Source: an uncultured Cellvibrio sp. (GTDB lineage: Bacteria; Pseudomonadota; Gammaproteobacteria; Pseudomonadales; Cellvibrionaceae). Taken from it: a DNA stretch of 7,007 nt. Location: assembly GCA_946482345.1 (NCBI GenBank), contig CAMLRJ010000179.1, positions 1-7,007 on the forward strand, given 5' to 3'. A program made the position numbers and the translations under genes. Within the stretch, counting starts at the first letter, position 1; each line of letters opens with the position of its first letter. The notes under the pieces are model-generated. The model saw only the letters and a list, made by a program, of their open reading frames with translations, was not told where the DNA came from and made no database searches. Below, piece after piece: positions 1 through 7,007 of the stretch.

Positions 1-927
1 ATGAGTGCAATTCGTTTGGCAAGAGCGTTCACCTCGCGCGATAAAATTATTAAATTCGAAGGCTGTTATCACGGCCACTCTGATTCTTTATTAATTAAAG
101 CTGGCTCTGGTGCATTAACTTTAGGTGTTCCAAGTTCTCCCGGCGTTCCCAAAGTATTGGCGGATCACACCATCACCCTCGACTACAACAACTCACAACA
201 AGTGCGCGATTGTTTTGCACAACACGGCGACCAGATTGCTTGCATTATTGTTGAACCGGTTGTCGGCAATATGAATTGTGTTCCGCCAGTTGCAGGATTT
301 TTGGAGACCCTGCGCGAAGTTTGCGATCAATACGGCAGCTTATTAATTCTCGACGAAGTCATGACAGGTTTTCGTGTGAGTCACACCGGCGCGCAAGGTT
401 TTTATAATATTCGCGCCGACATCACCACATTAGGAAAAGTCATAGGGGGCGGCATGCCCGTCGGCGCATTTGGCGGCAGACGCGATGTAATGCAAATGAT
501 CGCACCATCAGGCCCTGTATATCAGGCGGGAACTTTGTCAGGAAATCCGGTTGCGATGGCAGCAGGATTAAAAACTCTGGAATTATTGGAACAAAAAGAT
601 TTTTATAAAAATCTGAGTCAACGCACAACAGATTTAGTGAATGGATTACAAAAATTGGCTAACGATGCCAACATACCCTTCACCACCAATCACGTCGGCA
701 GCATGTTCGGCTTCTTCTTCACCGAAGAAAAGAAAATCACCAACTTCAAACAAGTTATGGCCTGCAACATTCCACGCTTCAATCAATTCTTTCACGGCTT
801 ATTAAAACGCGGCGTTTATCTGGCACCCGCTTCTTACGAAGCCGGCTTTATGTCATCAGCGCACACCGAAAAAGATATAGAACAAACATTGCACGCAGCG
901 AAAGAGGCTTTTGCGGAGTTGAGTTAA
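1..927 (+). CDS. hemL: Glutamate-1-semialdehyde 2,1-aminomutase, 5'-truncated by the window edge
   Basis: This PLP enzyme converts glutamate-1-semialdehyde to 5-aminolevulinate, the last step of the C5 route into heme and other tetrapyrroles, in the cytoplasm. The 308 visible codons carry family hallmarks: CYHGHSD (residues 22-28), the EPVVGNMN segment (85-92), LILDEV with the PLP-pyridine aspartate D118, [18 protein letters not shown] with the Schiff-base lysine K146, and AGTLSGNP (176-183), whose threonine contacts the cofactor phosphate in known structures. E. coli HemL is about 426 residues with its lysine at 265, so roughly 119 N-terminal residues are missing. The first ATG is therefore an internal Met (the family reads ...[13 protein letters not shown]...) and not the start. 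The frame is intact to the TAA at 925-927. No terminator is seen in the 37 bases after it, so read-through into the next gene is possible. Identity is near certain. Confidence 0.97.
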   Translation: MSAIRLARAFTSRDKIIKFEGCYHGHSDSLLIKAGSGALTLGVPSSPGVPKVLADHTITLDYNNSQQVRDCFAQHGDQIACIIVEPVVGNMNCVPPVAGFLETLREVCDQYGSLLILDEVMTGFRVSHTGAQGFYNIRADITTLGKVIGGGMPVGAFGGRRDVMQMIAPSGPVYQAGTLSGNPVAMAAGLKTLELLEQKDFYKNLSQRTTDLVNGLQKLANDANIPFTTNHVGSMFGFFFTEEKKITNFKQVMACNIPRFNQFFHGLLKRGVYLAPASYEAGFMSSAHTEKDIEQTLHAAKEAFAELS

Positions 928-964
928 TCTGCAGTTATAAATTGTTATTTATTAAAGATAAAAA

Positions 965-1360
965 ATGGAGAATTTTGTGCCGGAAGTATATCTTTGTGCA
1001 TCATGCAGGAAATGCTTCGATATCCACGCAGCGGTCGATGGTTACCCGCAATATCGTTTAGGTTTTTTGTGCCCCATTTGTGGAGGCAATATTAAAGAGA
1101 ATGGCAACTCAAACAAAGACATTACACAATTACGTTTTGGCTATAGCTATCTCATTTTTTCAATAATTGTTTACATTTTAATAACCGAAGAAATTTTACT
1201 TATAAATCTCTTTAATTATGAATTAATAAACACACTGGCTACAGGACTAATACTATTACTGCTACCTATGCCTTGGATTATTTATGCAAATAAAAATATT
1301 CTCTTTGGTGACACCATTATTTATACGGAAATAGTAGTTAACCCTGACAACTCAATTTAA
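965..1360 (+). CDS. Small zinc-ribbon membrane protein of unknown function
   Basis: I do not recognise this gene. It encodes up to 131 residues. The N-terminal part has two CxxC pairs, C11/C14 and C36/C39 (CASC and CPIC, with an extra C17), spaced as in a zinc ribbon or rubredoxin-like knuckle. Two hydrophobic stretches follow, about residues 59-80 and 87-108, with a short polar link, then a tail of about 20 residues. The likely form is a two-helix inner-membrane protein with a small metal-binding head; cytoplasmic location of the head is inferred. The start is uncertain. ATG 965 has only a weak AAAG upstream, whereas the in-frame GTG at 977 has GGAG at 967-970 with six-base spacing, which would give 127 residues and keep all cysteines. 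It lies 37 bases after hemL on the same strand. The sequence is visibly richer in A+T than hemL. It seems a real gene, but its function is unknown. Confidence 0.7.
   Translation: MENFVPEVYLCASCRKCFDIHAAVDGYPQYRLGFLCPICGGNIKENGNSNKDITQLRFGYSYLIFSIIVYILITEEILLINLFNYELINTLATGLILLLLPMPWIIYANKNILFGDTIIYTEIVVNPDNSI
967..970 (+). promoter_or_regulatory. Shine-Dalgarno GGAG favouring a GTG start at 977
   Basis: GGAG lies six bases before an in-frame GTG (977-979) and overlaps the alternative ATG start at 965. It is the best ribosome-binding match near this gene, so initiation at 977 is at least as likely as at 965. This is inference from spacing and match only. Confidence 0.4.
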
Positions 1361-1372
1361 TGGAAAAATTAT
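1344..1372 (+). promoter_or_regulatory. Possible sigma-70 promoter for the four-helix membrane protein gene
   Basis: CTGACA (1344-1349, five of six to TTGACA), then 17 bases, then AATTAT (1367-1372, four of six to TATAAT), in AT-rich DNA at the end of the zinc-ribbon gene. It would give a leader of about 65 bases before ATG 1445. In DNA this AT-rich, matches of this quality arise by chance, so support is weak. Confidence 0.25.
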
Positions 1373-1444
1373 CATCATTAATTTCGATGATCCATTTAGA
1401 CAATCACTCAATCACCAGCATCGGTGACCAGAAAAATATCAAAT

Positions 1445-2008
1445 ATGACTAATCATCTTGTCCCCAACCTCAACAAAGCCAATATTTTATTTCTGGTGAA
1501 GTTTGCTCTTTCAGGTGCATTAATCGCGGGAAGTTATGGTGTATTGCATGACCAAATTACTTATTCTATTTCCCCTGAATATTTCACCAAACTAAAATTC
1601 AAGCAATTTGCTTACGCAAACTTTGGACTTGGTGATCGAATTTTTGTGAGTACTATTGGATTTCTGGCTACCTGGTGGGTAGGCTTGCTGGCGGGATGGT
1701 TTTTAGCACGCCGATTGGTTGATGTTTCTCCCTATACAGCAGCAAGAAAAAAGATTTTCTCGGGATTTATGATCATTTTTATGTGCGGATTATTGTTCGG
1801 TGTTGCAGCTTATGCCTACGGAAAATTGATTCCACCTGATCTTCAAGAATGGCAACGCAGGCTGCGTTATTATGGCGTGACTGATAGCGTGTCGTTTATT
1901 CGCGTGGCATACATTCATAATTGCAGTTATGCGGGTGGTTTTTTGGGGTTGATTATTTCTCTGGTATTTTTGGGGAAAGTTCGCAACCCGGAAATAAAAA
2001 ATGCCTGA
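1445..2008 (+). CDS. Conserved-looking four-helix integral membrane protein, function unknown
   Basis: The product is 187 residues from ATG 1445; a GTG at 1424 would add seven residues (numbering below uses the 194-residue form). Neither start has a good Shine-Dalgarno, and ATG is preferred for codon type. Four hydrophobic helices are visible at about 20-41, 75-96, 111-133 and 165-184. Short motifs that look constrained sit at helix ends: LHDQITYSISPEYFT (41-55) after helix 1, an acidic/basic junction ARRLVDVSPY (95-104) after helix 2, and HNCSYAGG (165-172) at the start of helix 4. From memory, HDQ-I-T-Y-x-ISPEYFT and HN-x-SY-x-GG recur in uncharacterised bacterial membrane proteins, but I cannot assign a named family. 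Buried His, Asp and Asn residues near membrane faces could suit a transport, metal or catalytic role, which is speculation. The last codon and the stop lie inside the terminator stem. It is very likely a real gene. Confidence 0.8.
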   Translation: MTNHLVPNLNKANILFLVKFALSGALIAGSYGVLHDQITYSISPEYFTKLKFKQFAYANFGLGDRIFVSTIGFLATWWVGLLAGWFLARRLVDVSPYTAARKKIFSGFMIIFMCGLLFGVAAYAYGKLIPPDLQEWQRRLRYYGVTDSVSFIRVAYIHNCSYAGGFLGLIISLVFLGKVRNPEIKNA

Positions 2009-2026
2009 TTAAATCAGGCATTTTTT
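1996..2026. terminator. Bidirectional intrinsic terminator shared by convergent genes
   Basis: Six A (1996-2001), stem arm TGCCTGAT (2002-2009), loop TAA, perfect complementary arm ATCAGGCA (2013-2020), then six T (2021-2026). Because A- and T-tracts flank a perfect 8-bp stem, it works as a rho-independent terminator on both strands. On the plus strand it ends the four-helix membrane protein gene, whose TGA stop (2006-2008) is inside the left arm. On the minus strand it follows the GH5 stop (2038-2040) by 11 bases. Confidence 0.93.
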
Positions 2027-2037
2027 ATTCAATTCAA

Positions 2038-3135
2038 TTACTGAATCGGTTTATTTTCTTTCAACATGACTTCGCGGAAATGTTTTCCTTGCATGGTCGG
2101 TTCGTAGCTCCAATCTTTAATCATTTGTGGTGACCAATCAGGATCAAAGACCCAGGCTACCCAGGAGATTTTTTTCACACCGAAATAATCAGTGATACGT
2201 TTTCCATAACTGCCATCATCAATTACTGGAATGTGCGCACCTTTATCAGTTGCCAATTGGTAGCCAATTTCGGTTGCAAATACCGGATATTTATCGGCAG
2301 CAAATCCAAAATCCCTATCCCAATTTTTTTCATAGGGCGCACCGACTTTCATGGGATATGGATGGCTGACGTACGCAATATTTTGTTTTTCGATGGGTGT
2401 TTTGGCAATAGGTGTTAAATCGTAAGCCCAGTTAAATCCGGCAACCAGACAAATTGCATTGGGATTATGTGCTTGTACTATGGTGATCATTTCTTCATTT
2501 ATTTTTTTCCATTCTTCCCAGGAAACAACACCCAATCGTCCGTTAAACACAGTGGGCTCATTAAATAATTCGTAAAAAGCAACAACATGAATACCGGCAT
2601 ATCGCTCGGAAACAGTACGCCAGAAATCGTAAGTTTCTCCTGCGGTGGTGTAATAGGAGGGATTCTGGAACATTTCAGATTTTAAATTGCCAATCGAATG
2701 CCAATCCAAGATCACATAGATTTCCAAATCATTAGCCCAGACAACAATTTGATCCAGCATTGCCAGATATTTTGCTTTGCCGTGTTTACGCCATGCTGTG
2801 GGATGTACCGGAATGCGCACCACATTGGCACCCCAGCTTTTTAAAACAGCAAAATGATTTTTGGTAAATTTTTTGTTGGTTTTTATTTTGTCAGGATCAG
2901 CGACGCTGGCACCACGAAACACAACTTCCTGCCCCGACGCTGTGACAAACTGGTTTCCTTTCACTTTAATCAGCGGTAATTGTTTCTTGATTTGCTTGCG
3001 ATCAAATGCGGGAATATCTGTTGCATTCCACCAGCCGGTTGATGTTTCCCAGGCATTATCAGCAAAAGCCGGTGTTGCAATAAAACTGCAACAGAGAAAT
3101 AACCATAAACATGAAAAATTAATTTTTATATGCAT
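2038..3135 (-). CDS. Secreted glycoside hydrolase family 5 enzyme (cellulase-like)
   Basis: A 365-residue exported beta-glycan hydrolase of the retaining GH5 (clan A) type. Residues 1-25 form a signal peptide: lysines, a hydrophobic core, then ATPAFA before D26, a type I site with no lipobox. All eight classical GH5 active-site residues can be placed: R107 (VRIP), H146 (DWH), N192 and acid/base E193 (ELFNEP), H258 and Y260 (SHPYP), nucleophile E289 (FATEIGY) and W325 (ISWVAW). The catalytic domain fills the protein; no carbohydrate-binding module or Ser-rich linker is present, unlike many Cellvibrio cellulases. The frame opens upstream to a TTG at 3210, but the ATG at 3135 is chosen because it starts the signal peptide and has GAGGT seven bases upstream. 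Endo-beta-1,4-glucanase is the default guess; the subfamily, and whether it prefers cellulose, mixed-linkage glucan or mannan, cannot be read from the sequence by eye. Confidence 0.93.
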   Translation of the reverse strand: MHIKINFSCLWLFLCCSFIATPAFADNAWETSTGWWNATDIPAFDRKQIKKQLPLIKVKGNQFVTASGQEVVFRGASVADPDKIKTNKKFTKNHFAVLKSWGANVVRIPVHPTAWRKHGKAKYLAMLDQIVVWANDLEIYVILDWHSIGNLKSEMFQNPSYYTTAGETYDFWRTVSERYAGIHVVAFYELFNEPTVFNGRLGVVSWEEWKKINEEMITIVQAHNPNAICLVAGFNWAYDLTPIAKTPIEKQNIAYVSHPYPMKVGAPYEKNWDRDFGFAADKYPVFATEIGYQLATDKGAHIPVIDDGSYGKRITDYFGVKKISWVAWVFDPDWSPQMIKDWSYEPTMQGKHFREVMLKENKPIQ

Positions 3136-3142
3136 TTTGTTG

Positions 3143-3147
3143 ACCTC
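3143..3147 (-). promoter_or_regulatory. Shine-Dalgarno GAGGT that fixes the GH5 start
   Basis: Reading the minus strand, GAGGT is followed by seven bases (CAACAAA) and the ATG at 3135-3133. It is the best ribosome-binding match in the gap and rules in the start that begins the signal peptide, against the upstream in-frame TTG (3210) and ATGs (3171, 3168). Confidence 0.85.
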
Positions 3148-3157
3148 GTTGTTATTG

Positions 3158-3186
3158 ATATAACGCATCATTAAATCGATTGATGC
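3158..3186 (-). promoter_or_regulatory. Inverted repeat plus -10-like box upstream of the GH5 gene (candidate operator/promoter)
   Basis: At 3165-3186 the arms GCATCA and TGATGC are perfect 6-bp inverted repeats separated by 10 bases around a central ATCGAT. One base further downstream on the minus strand is TTATAT (3163-3158), a fair -10 box; the position for a -35 box, 17 bases upstream, coincides with the outer arm and matches poorly. Such a layout suits a dimeric regulator binding at the promoter. No T-run follows, so it is not a terminator for tamB. The arms are short and chance is possible. Confidence 0.3.
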
Positions 3187-3213
3187 TCCTGGATGAAACA
3201 GAATTTTCAAACA

Positions 3214-6200
3214 TTAACGCTCTATTTTATAAATCATATCGACGCTTTGGGTTTCACCCGACTCCGCTTCAATTCTGACTTTGTCTGTCAGGCGGTAGAC
3301 AACACCCAAACTGAATGCCTGATCAAATAACCCCACCACATAACGCACCAGAATTTTAGGAGTCACATATTTACCCACCCACAGCTGGCTTTGATCAATA
3401 CCTTTTTCAGATTTTATCGAGACTTCATCCACACCAAAAAATTGTGCAACTTCCTGGGTAATACCCTGACTGCGTTCAACGCCCATACCACCCAGGGCTG
3501 CTATTAACATAGAGGCATCGGCTTTTGACGCTTCGGCTAAAGGCTTACCTGTTAATAACATCATCATGGCATCACTATCGGAAATAGGATCGTCGGATAT
3601 TGCACGCACTTTTGATTTCGGTCTTTGTAAATTACCAAAAATTTCCAGAACCACTTTGGTATTATCATCGTCATCTATAATGCGATAGGCACCGATATCC
3701 AAACCGGGATTTTCATAGTCGCCCTGAAAAATTAATCGCCCGCGTTCAATCGTCAATGTTTGCCCATAAGCTTGATAACTTCCTTCTTTTACACCCACAA
3801 AACCATTAGTGAGCCATGGACGCAGAGGTTCTTTTATTAATTTAACATCGCCAGTCAATTGGCTATCCAAACCAAATCCTGCAAATTTTACTTGATCACC
3901 CAGCTTGAGTCGTAAATTGGCGCGCAGGGGAATGCCGGTTTTTGATTGATTTAATTCTGCCGTTTTTTCATCAACAATCACCACATCATCCGACAACTGC
4001 ACTGCCGATTGTGGCAAGGTTTTTATGTTGGCAGTAAGTTGCGGAACTTCTGCTTCGCCTGTGAGCTTAATCACTTGCGCATTCGCTGTTAAATTAATAG
4101 CCGGATTCAAACGTGCTGTCATACTGGGCAAATTAATAATCTGGAAATTTTTTCCATTTAAATCAGCCGACAACAACCAATCCTGCTGCAATGGATTGGT
4201 TAATTTTCCCTGTAAATTTAATTGCCCTTTGCCCGCTTCTGCCAACACATCAATATTAATTTCACTGGAATTATCAGCCGAAATAACAAACCCGATTTTA
4301 TCCAGTGATACCCCCAACTTTGGAATTCTGGCTGATGCCTGCTCCAATTTTATTGCACCGGAAATTTGTGGCTGAATTAAATTTCCCTGCCATTGTAAAT
4401 TGGCATTTAACTGGCCTTTTACGTTATCCGTAAATGGCAGCAAGGTTTCCAATGGTTCAAGATTGCGGAATTCAGCTTGCAACTTGCCGTTTATTGATTG
4501 CGCACTTCCCAGTTGCCATTGATTATCCATACCAATAAAACCAAATTCAGCCCAATCCATTTTTAATTCTGAATATAAATTTTCCTGATAAATTCGCGAA
4601 GAAATACTGGCGGAACGCCAGGGATAAACTTCTGTCGCACCACCTTCATATTGATAACGCAATTCAGCATCACCCGTTTTCAATTGCACATCCGCCTGGG
4701 TTGACGCCAAATCAAATCGGGTGCTTTTAATGCGGATATAACCATCCATAACACCCGCAAAAAAAACTTCCGGCTTGAAGAGTGAATAAAATTGTCGCAA
4801 GGGAACCGCATTCACATCAATATTCATTGCCAGACCTGTTGTTTGTTGCCAATCAAGATCAATACAAAGTTCAGGGGCATGTAAAATTTGAATTGCCGAA
4901 TGCGGATAGGGATTATTACTCTGCGATTGCGGATTTCTGACTTTAACTGGGCTCGCATTGGTAAAAAAAGGAGCACCTGCCGGTGCATCTTCAGCAATTA
5001 CTGTTGATTGATCAATAATCGCTGTCTGGTTACTGCGTGTGGTAAAACAGACAGGTTGTATTGCGATTTTATCCTGATTAATTTTTATAGTTTGTCGCGA
5101 GCTGAGCCACCATTTAGGCACTTTTTTAATTTTGATTGCCATTGATTGTAATTGGCCGACCCATTCTGTTTCCAGCAAATTTCCAGTCATGCCGACATCC
5201 AATTTTCCCAAACGATCATGACGAATGCTGGCACTCAATTTGTGATCCAACAAACTGCCTTCACCAGAAATCGTTATAGATTTAAAACTTTCCTGATCAA
5301 CCCGCAACTTCTTCGCCACCAGATCCATACGGTAGTGCTGATTCATCACTTGCTGCTCAAGCTCGGACTTCATTGAATTGGTATTGTCGAGTACAGTAAA
5401 TCCAACCGGTGATTTATTCGCTGAGTTATCCACCATCGGTGTGAAATTCATTTGTAAATGATCCAGCGAAAACTGCTTCCAGGAAAGTTCACTGCCTGTA
5501 GCTTCCAGCGTAATTTCAGGCAGAGACCATGATCCGGATATATTGCCTTTGGTGATCAGGCTTCCGGAAATATCATTATCGATTTGATGCAACATGGGAG
5601 CGCGCAGATTCCACTCCACTTTTGATTCATTCGCAAGATAACCGTTAACATCAATACGGTTAGCGCCCCAAATCATTCGCAATCCATTGCTGCGCCATTC
5701 ATTTTGATTTTGATGTAAATTTCCCTGCATCGAAAATGCCAAATCACGAACTGTTCCTTCTGCATTTAACTCATCAATTTTCCACAACCAATGATCCGGT
5801 TTTTTTTCACCTTCCGAATGAAAACTGGCGTTGATATTAGTCGGCCAATTCTCAACCAAAAGAGCCATATCAAAAGAATTGGCGCTGGCTTGCAAATTCC
5901 AATTCAACACCGGGCTCCATTGCAGATTGCCATTAACACTCAAGCGGGAAATCGGTTTTTCTATCTCTTCTGTACGCAATTCAGCAACATCAAAAGATTC
6001 CATCGTAATCTGTTGCCAATTACCTTTCGCTTTCAGTACCACATCAACTGCCGGATATCCTTCCAACATCATATTGCCTGTTATTTGGCCTGAATAATCC
6101 AGCCAGTTTCCCTTCGCCTGCATTTTTAAATCCAGAATCGGTGACGCTTTTCCGGCAATCCACCAAACTTCAGGCAAATGTTCTTTTTCTATTGCAAGAT

Positions 6201-6963
6201 CAACCTGTAATTCAGGTTGCGATTGCAATTCCTTTTTAGCATTCACCAACGGCAATAGAATATTGGCTGTCGCTTTTACAGGCGACAGCATCTGTGTTTC
6301 CGTGACCAGTTTTTTAATGCTGCCGGTTAATTTGGTTTTTCCGGAGTAATGAGTGTCTGCATCAAATTGCCATTGCAAATTAGCAGAGGTTGCATAGGGA
6401 TAATCCAGATCCGAATGTCCATGTAATTCCAATTGGTATTTTTCATGAATCAATTTGAGTAGCGCATAACGCAGATGAAAAGTCCCCAAACTGAGTGATC
6501 CACTAAAACTTTGCCATTGATCCTGGTAACTTCCCTGAGAATATTCAATGTTATGTAATTGGAATTTTTTAAGCTCTATCCGCAGCGGCAAATCCAGGCT
6601 TGGCCAATTGGAAAAAGGTTGTGAGTTATTATTCTGACTTTCCGGCAATTGAATTTTTAATTGATCAATTGATAAAGATTCAATCGATACCGCGGTATAA
6701 AACAATGCCATGGAATTCCAGCGAAAGCTGACATTGCCTGCATAAATATTTTCTTTTTCAGTTTGATATTGAATCCACTCTATATCCAGGCCTTTGCGAA
6801 GATTACCGCTAACATTGCCTAATTCAACACCTAAACTACGTGCAAGATATTGCACAACCAAACGGCTACCCGTTTGGGTTTCAATCAAGGCAACCAATGT
6901 GGCCATCAAAATAATGATGATAGCCAAAGAATAAAAAAATATTTTCTTGATCTTACGCCACAT
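3214..6963 (-). CDS. tamB: Translocation and assembly module subunit TamB (AsmA-like/DUF490 protein)
   Basis: TamB is anchored in the inner membrane and spans the periplasm as a long beta-rich groove; with TamA it serves outer-membrane protein assembly and, with its AsmA-like relatives, phospholipid transport to the outer membrane. The 1249 residues match the usual length (E. coli about 1259). A signal anchor lies at about 7-28, followed by TQTGSR and VSGNLRKGL, typical of the family start. Residues about 100-900 are repeating short beta strands. The C-terminal TamB domain (about 900-1249) contains GSYQAYGQTLTIERGRL (1061-1077), DDPISDSDAMMMLLTGKPL (1124-1142), LWVGKYVTPKILVRY (1194-1208) and the terminal SVDMIYKIER. 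The only cysteines are C639 and C700, separated by a polar Pro/Ser/Asn-rich stretch. The start ATG shares one base with the tamA stop (TAATG), so translation is probably coupled. The frame is intact. Confidence 0.96.
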   Translation of the reverse strand: MWRKIKKIFFYSLAIIIILMATLVALIETQTGSRLVVQYLARSLGVELGNVSGNLRKGLDIEWIQYQTEKENIYAGNVSFRWNSMALFYTAVSIESLSIDQLKIQLPESQNNNSQPFSNWPSLDLPLRIELKKFQLHNIEYSQGSYQDQWQSFSGSLSLGTFHLRYALLKLIHEKYQLELHGHSDLDYPYATSANLQWQFDADTHYSGKTKLTGSIKKLVTETQMLSPVKATANILLPLVNAKKELQSQPELQVDLAIEKEHLPEVWWIAGKASPILDLKMQAKGNWLDYSGQITGNMMLEGYPAVDVVLKAKGNWQQITMESFDVAELRTEEIEKPISRLSVNGNLQWSPVLNWNLQASANSFDMALLVENWPTNINASFHSEGEKKPDHWLWKIDELNAEGTVRDLAFSMQGNLHQNQNEWRSNGLRMIWGANRIDVNGYLANESKVEWNLRAPMLHQIDNDISGSLITKGNISGSWSLPEITLEATGSELSWKQFSLDHLQMNFTPMVDNSANKSPVGFTVLDNTNSMKSELEQQVMNQHYRMDLVAKKLRVDQESFKSITISGEGSLLDHKLSASIRHDRLGKLDVGMTGNLLETEWVGQLQSMAIKIKKVPKWWLSSRQTIKINQDKIAIQPVCFTTRSNQTAIIDQSTVIAEDAPAGAPFFTNASPVKVRNPQSQSNNPYPHSAIQILHAPELCIDLDWQQTTGLAMNIDVNAVPLRQFYSLFKPEVFFAGVMDGYIRIKSTRFDLASTQADVQLKTGDAELRYQYEGGATEVYPWRSASISSRIYQENLYSELKMDWAEFGFIGMDNQWQLGSAQSINGKLQAEFRNLEPLETLLPFTDNVKGQLNANLQWQGNLIQPQISGAIKLEQASARIPKLGVSLDKIGFVISADNSSEINIDVLAEAGKGQLNLQGKLTNPLQQDWLLSADLNGKNFQIINLPSMTARLNPAINLTANAQVIKLTGEAEVPQLTANIKTLPQSAVQLSDDVVIVDEKTAELNQSKTGIPLRANLRLKLGDQVKFAGFGLDSQLTGDVKLIKEPLRPWLTNGFVGVKEGSYQAYGQTLTIERGRLIFQGDYENPGLDIGAYRIIDDDDNTKVVLEIFGNLQRPKSKVRAISDDPISDSDAMMMLLTGKPLAEASKADASMLIAALGGMGVERSQGITQEVAQFFGVDEVSIKSEKGIDQSQLWVGKYVTPKILVRYVVGLFDQAFSLGVVYRLTDKVRIEAESGETQSVDMIYKIER

Positions 6964-7007
6964 TATAAATCCGGCCCCATAGTGATATGAATGGCCCAGG
7001 ATTTTTC
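6963..7007 (-). CDS. tamA: 3' end of the Omp85-family outer-membrane protein TamA (partial)
   Basis: Reading the minus strand from the window edge in the frame that stops at 6965-6963 gives EKSWAIHITMGPDL and TAA. This ends like TamA: a final amphipathic beta strand of alternating residues followed by Met-Gly-Pro-Asp-Leu, comparable with the GPEL ending I recall for E. coli TamA. The stop overlaps the tamB ATG by one base, the expected tamA-tamB operon order. Only 14 codons are visible, so the call rests on this C-terminal signature plus the position. The rest of the 16-strand barrel and the POTRA domains would lie beyond the window. Confidence 0.85.
   Translation of the reverse strand, partial: EKSWAIHITMGPDL

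Noticed and set aside
440..628. 62-codon open frame on the minus strand within hemL
   Set aside because: It lies antisense to the conserved catalytic-lysine region of hemL, has no family features and no ribosome site; it is a shadow of hemL codons.
927..964. Possible terminator or promoter (TATAAA at 936-941) after hemL
   Set aside because: No stem-loop is present, and no -35 match sits at a suitable distance from TATAAA.
1371..1391. ATCATC/GATGAT inverted repeat between the two small plus-strand genes
   Set aside because: A 6-bp, AT-rich stem with a 9-base loop and no T-run; too weak to call a terminator or operator.
1387..1452. 21-residue frame ATG...TAA whose stop overlaps the ATG at 1445, like a coupled leader peptide
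   Set aside because: No Shine-Dalgarno before it, no attenuator-like hairpin or codon run, and a frame this short arises readily by chance.
1921..2133. 70-codon plus-strand frame crossing the shared terminator into the GH5 3' end
   Set aside because: It runs through the terminator hairpin, overlaps two well-supported genes and has no coding signature of its own.
2861..3163. 100-codon plus-strand frame opposite the GH5 N-terminal region
   Set aside because: Fully antisense to the signal peptide and GH5 domain start, and its composition simply mirrors that gene.
4025..4375. 116-codon plus-strand frame inside tamB
   Set aside because: Antisense to the conserved TamB domain; no domain, no ribosome site, frame explained by tamB codon usage. 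The same holds for the frames at 5152-5376, 5791-6093 and 5831-6097.

Overview
The window looks like chromosomal core sequence from a fairly AT-rich, polysaccharide-degrading gammaproteobacterium, most likely near Cellvibrio / Cellvibrionaceae. That placement rests on protein style: a HemL typical of proteobacteria, a full-length TamB next to TamA, and a secreted family-5 glycoside hydrolase. No search was run.

Layout. Bases 1-927 (+) are the C-terminal three quarters of hemL (glutamate-1-semialdehyde aminomutase); the window opens at an internal Met codon, so the gene continues upstream. Two small genes of unknown function follow on the same strand. The first (about 965-1360) is a zinc-ribbon protein with two membrane segments. 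The second (about 1445-2008) is a four-helix membrane protein. Its last codons and stop lie inside a perfect A-tract/stem/T-tract terminator (1996-2026), which also serves the convergent gene on the other strand. On the minus strand, read right to left, come the last 14 codons of tamA (7007-6963), tamB (6963-3214), and after a 78-bp gap a secreted GH5 hydrolase (3135-2038).

How the parts work together. tamA and tamB overlap by one base (TAATG) and encode the outer-membrane and inner-membrane-anchored halves of the translocation and assembly module. The GH5 gene lies in the same direction directly downstream with no visible terminator before it. It could be read partly from tamAB, but it has a strong Shine-Dalgarno of its own and an inverted repeat just upstream that could be an operator. 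hemL belongs to tetrapyrrole synthesis and has no obvious functional tie to the rest.

I see no RNA gene, CRISPR array, insertion sequence, phage remnant or clear defence system. The least explained parts are the two small membrane proteins between hemL and the shared terminator, and a long insert between the only two cysteines of TamB. There is no gene-free stretch over 300 bases.
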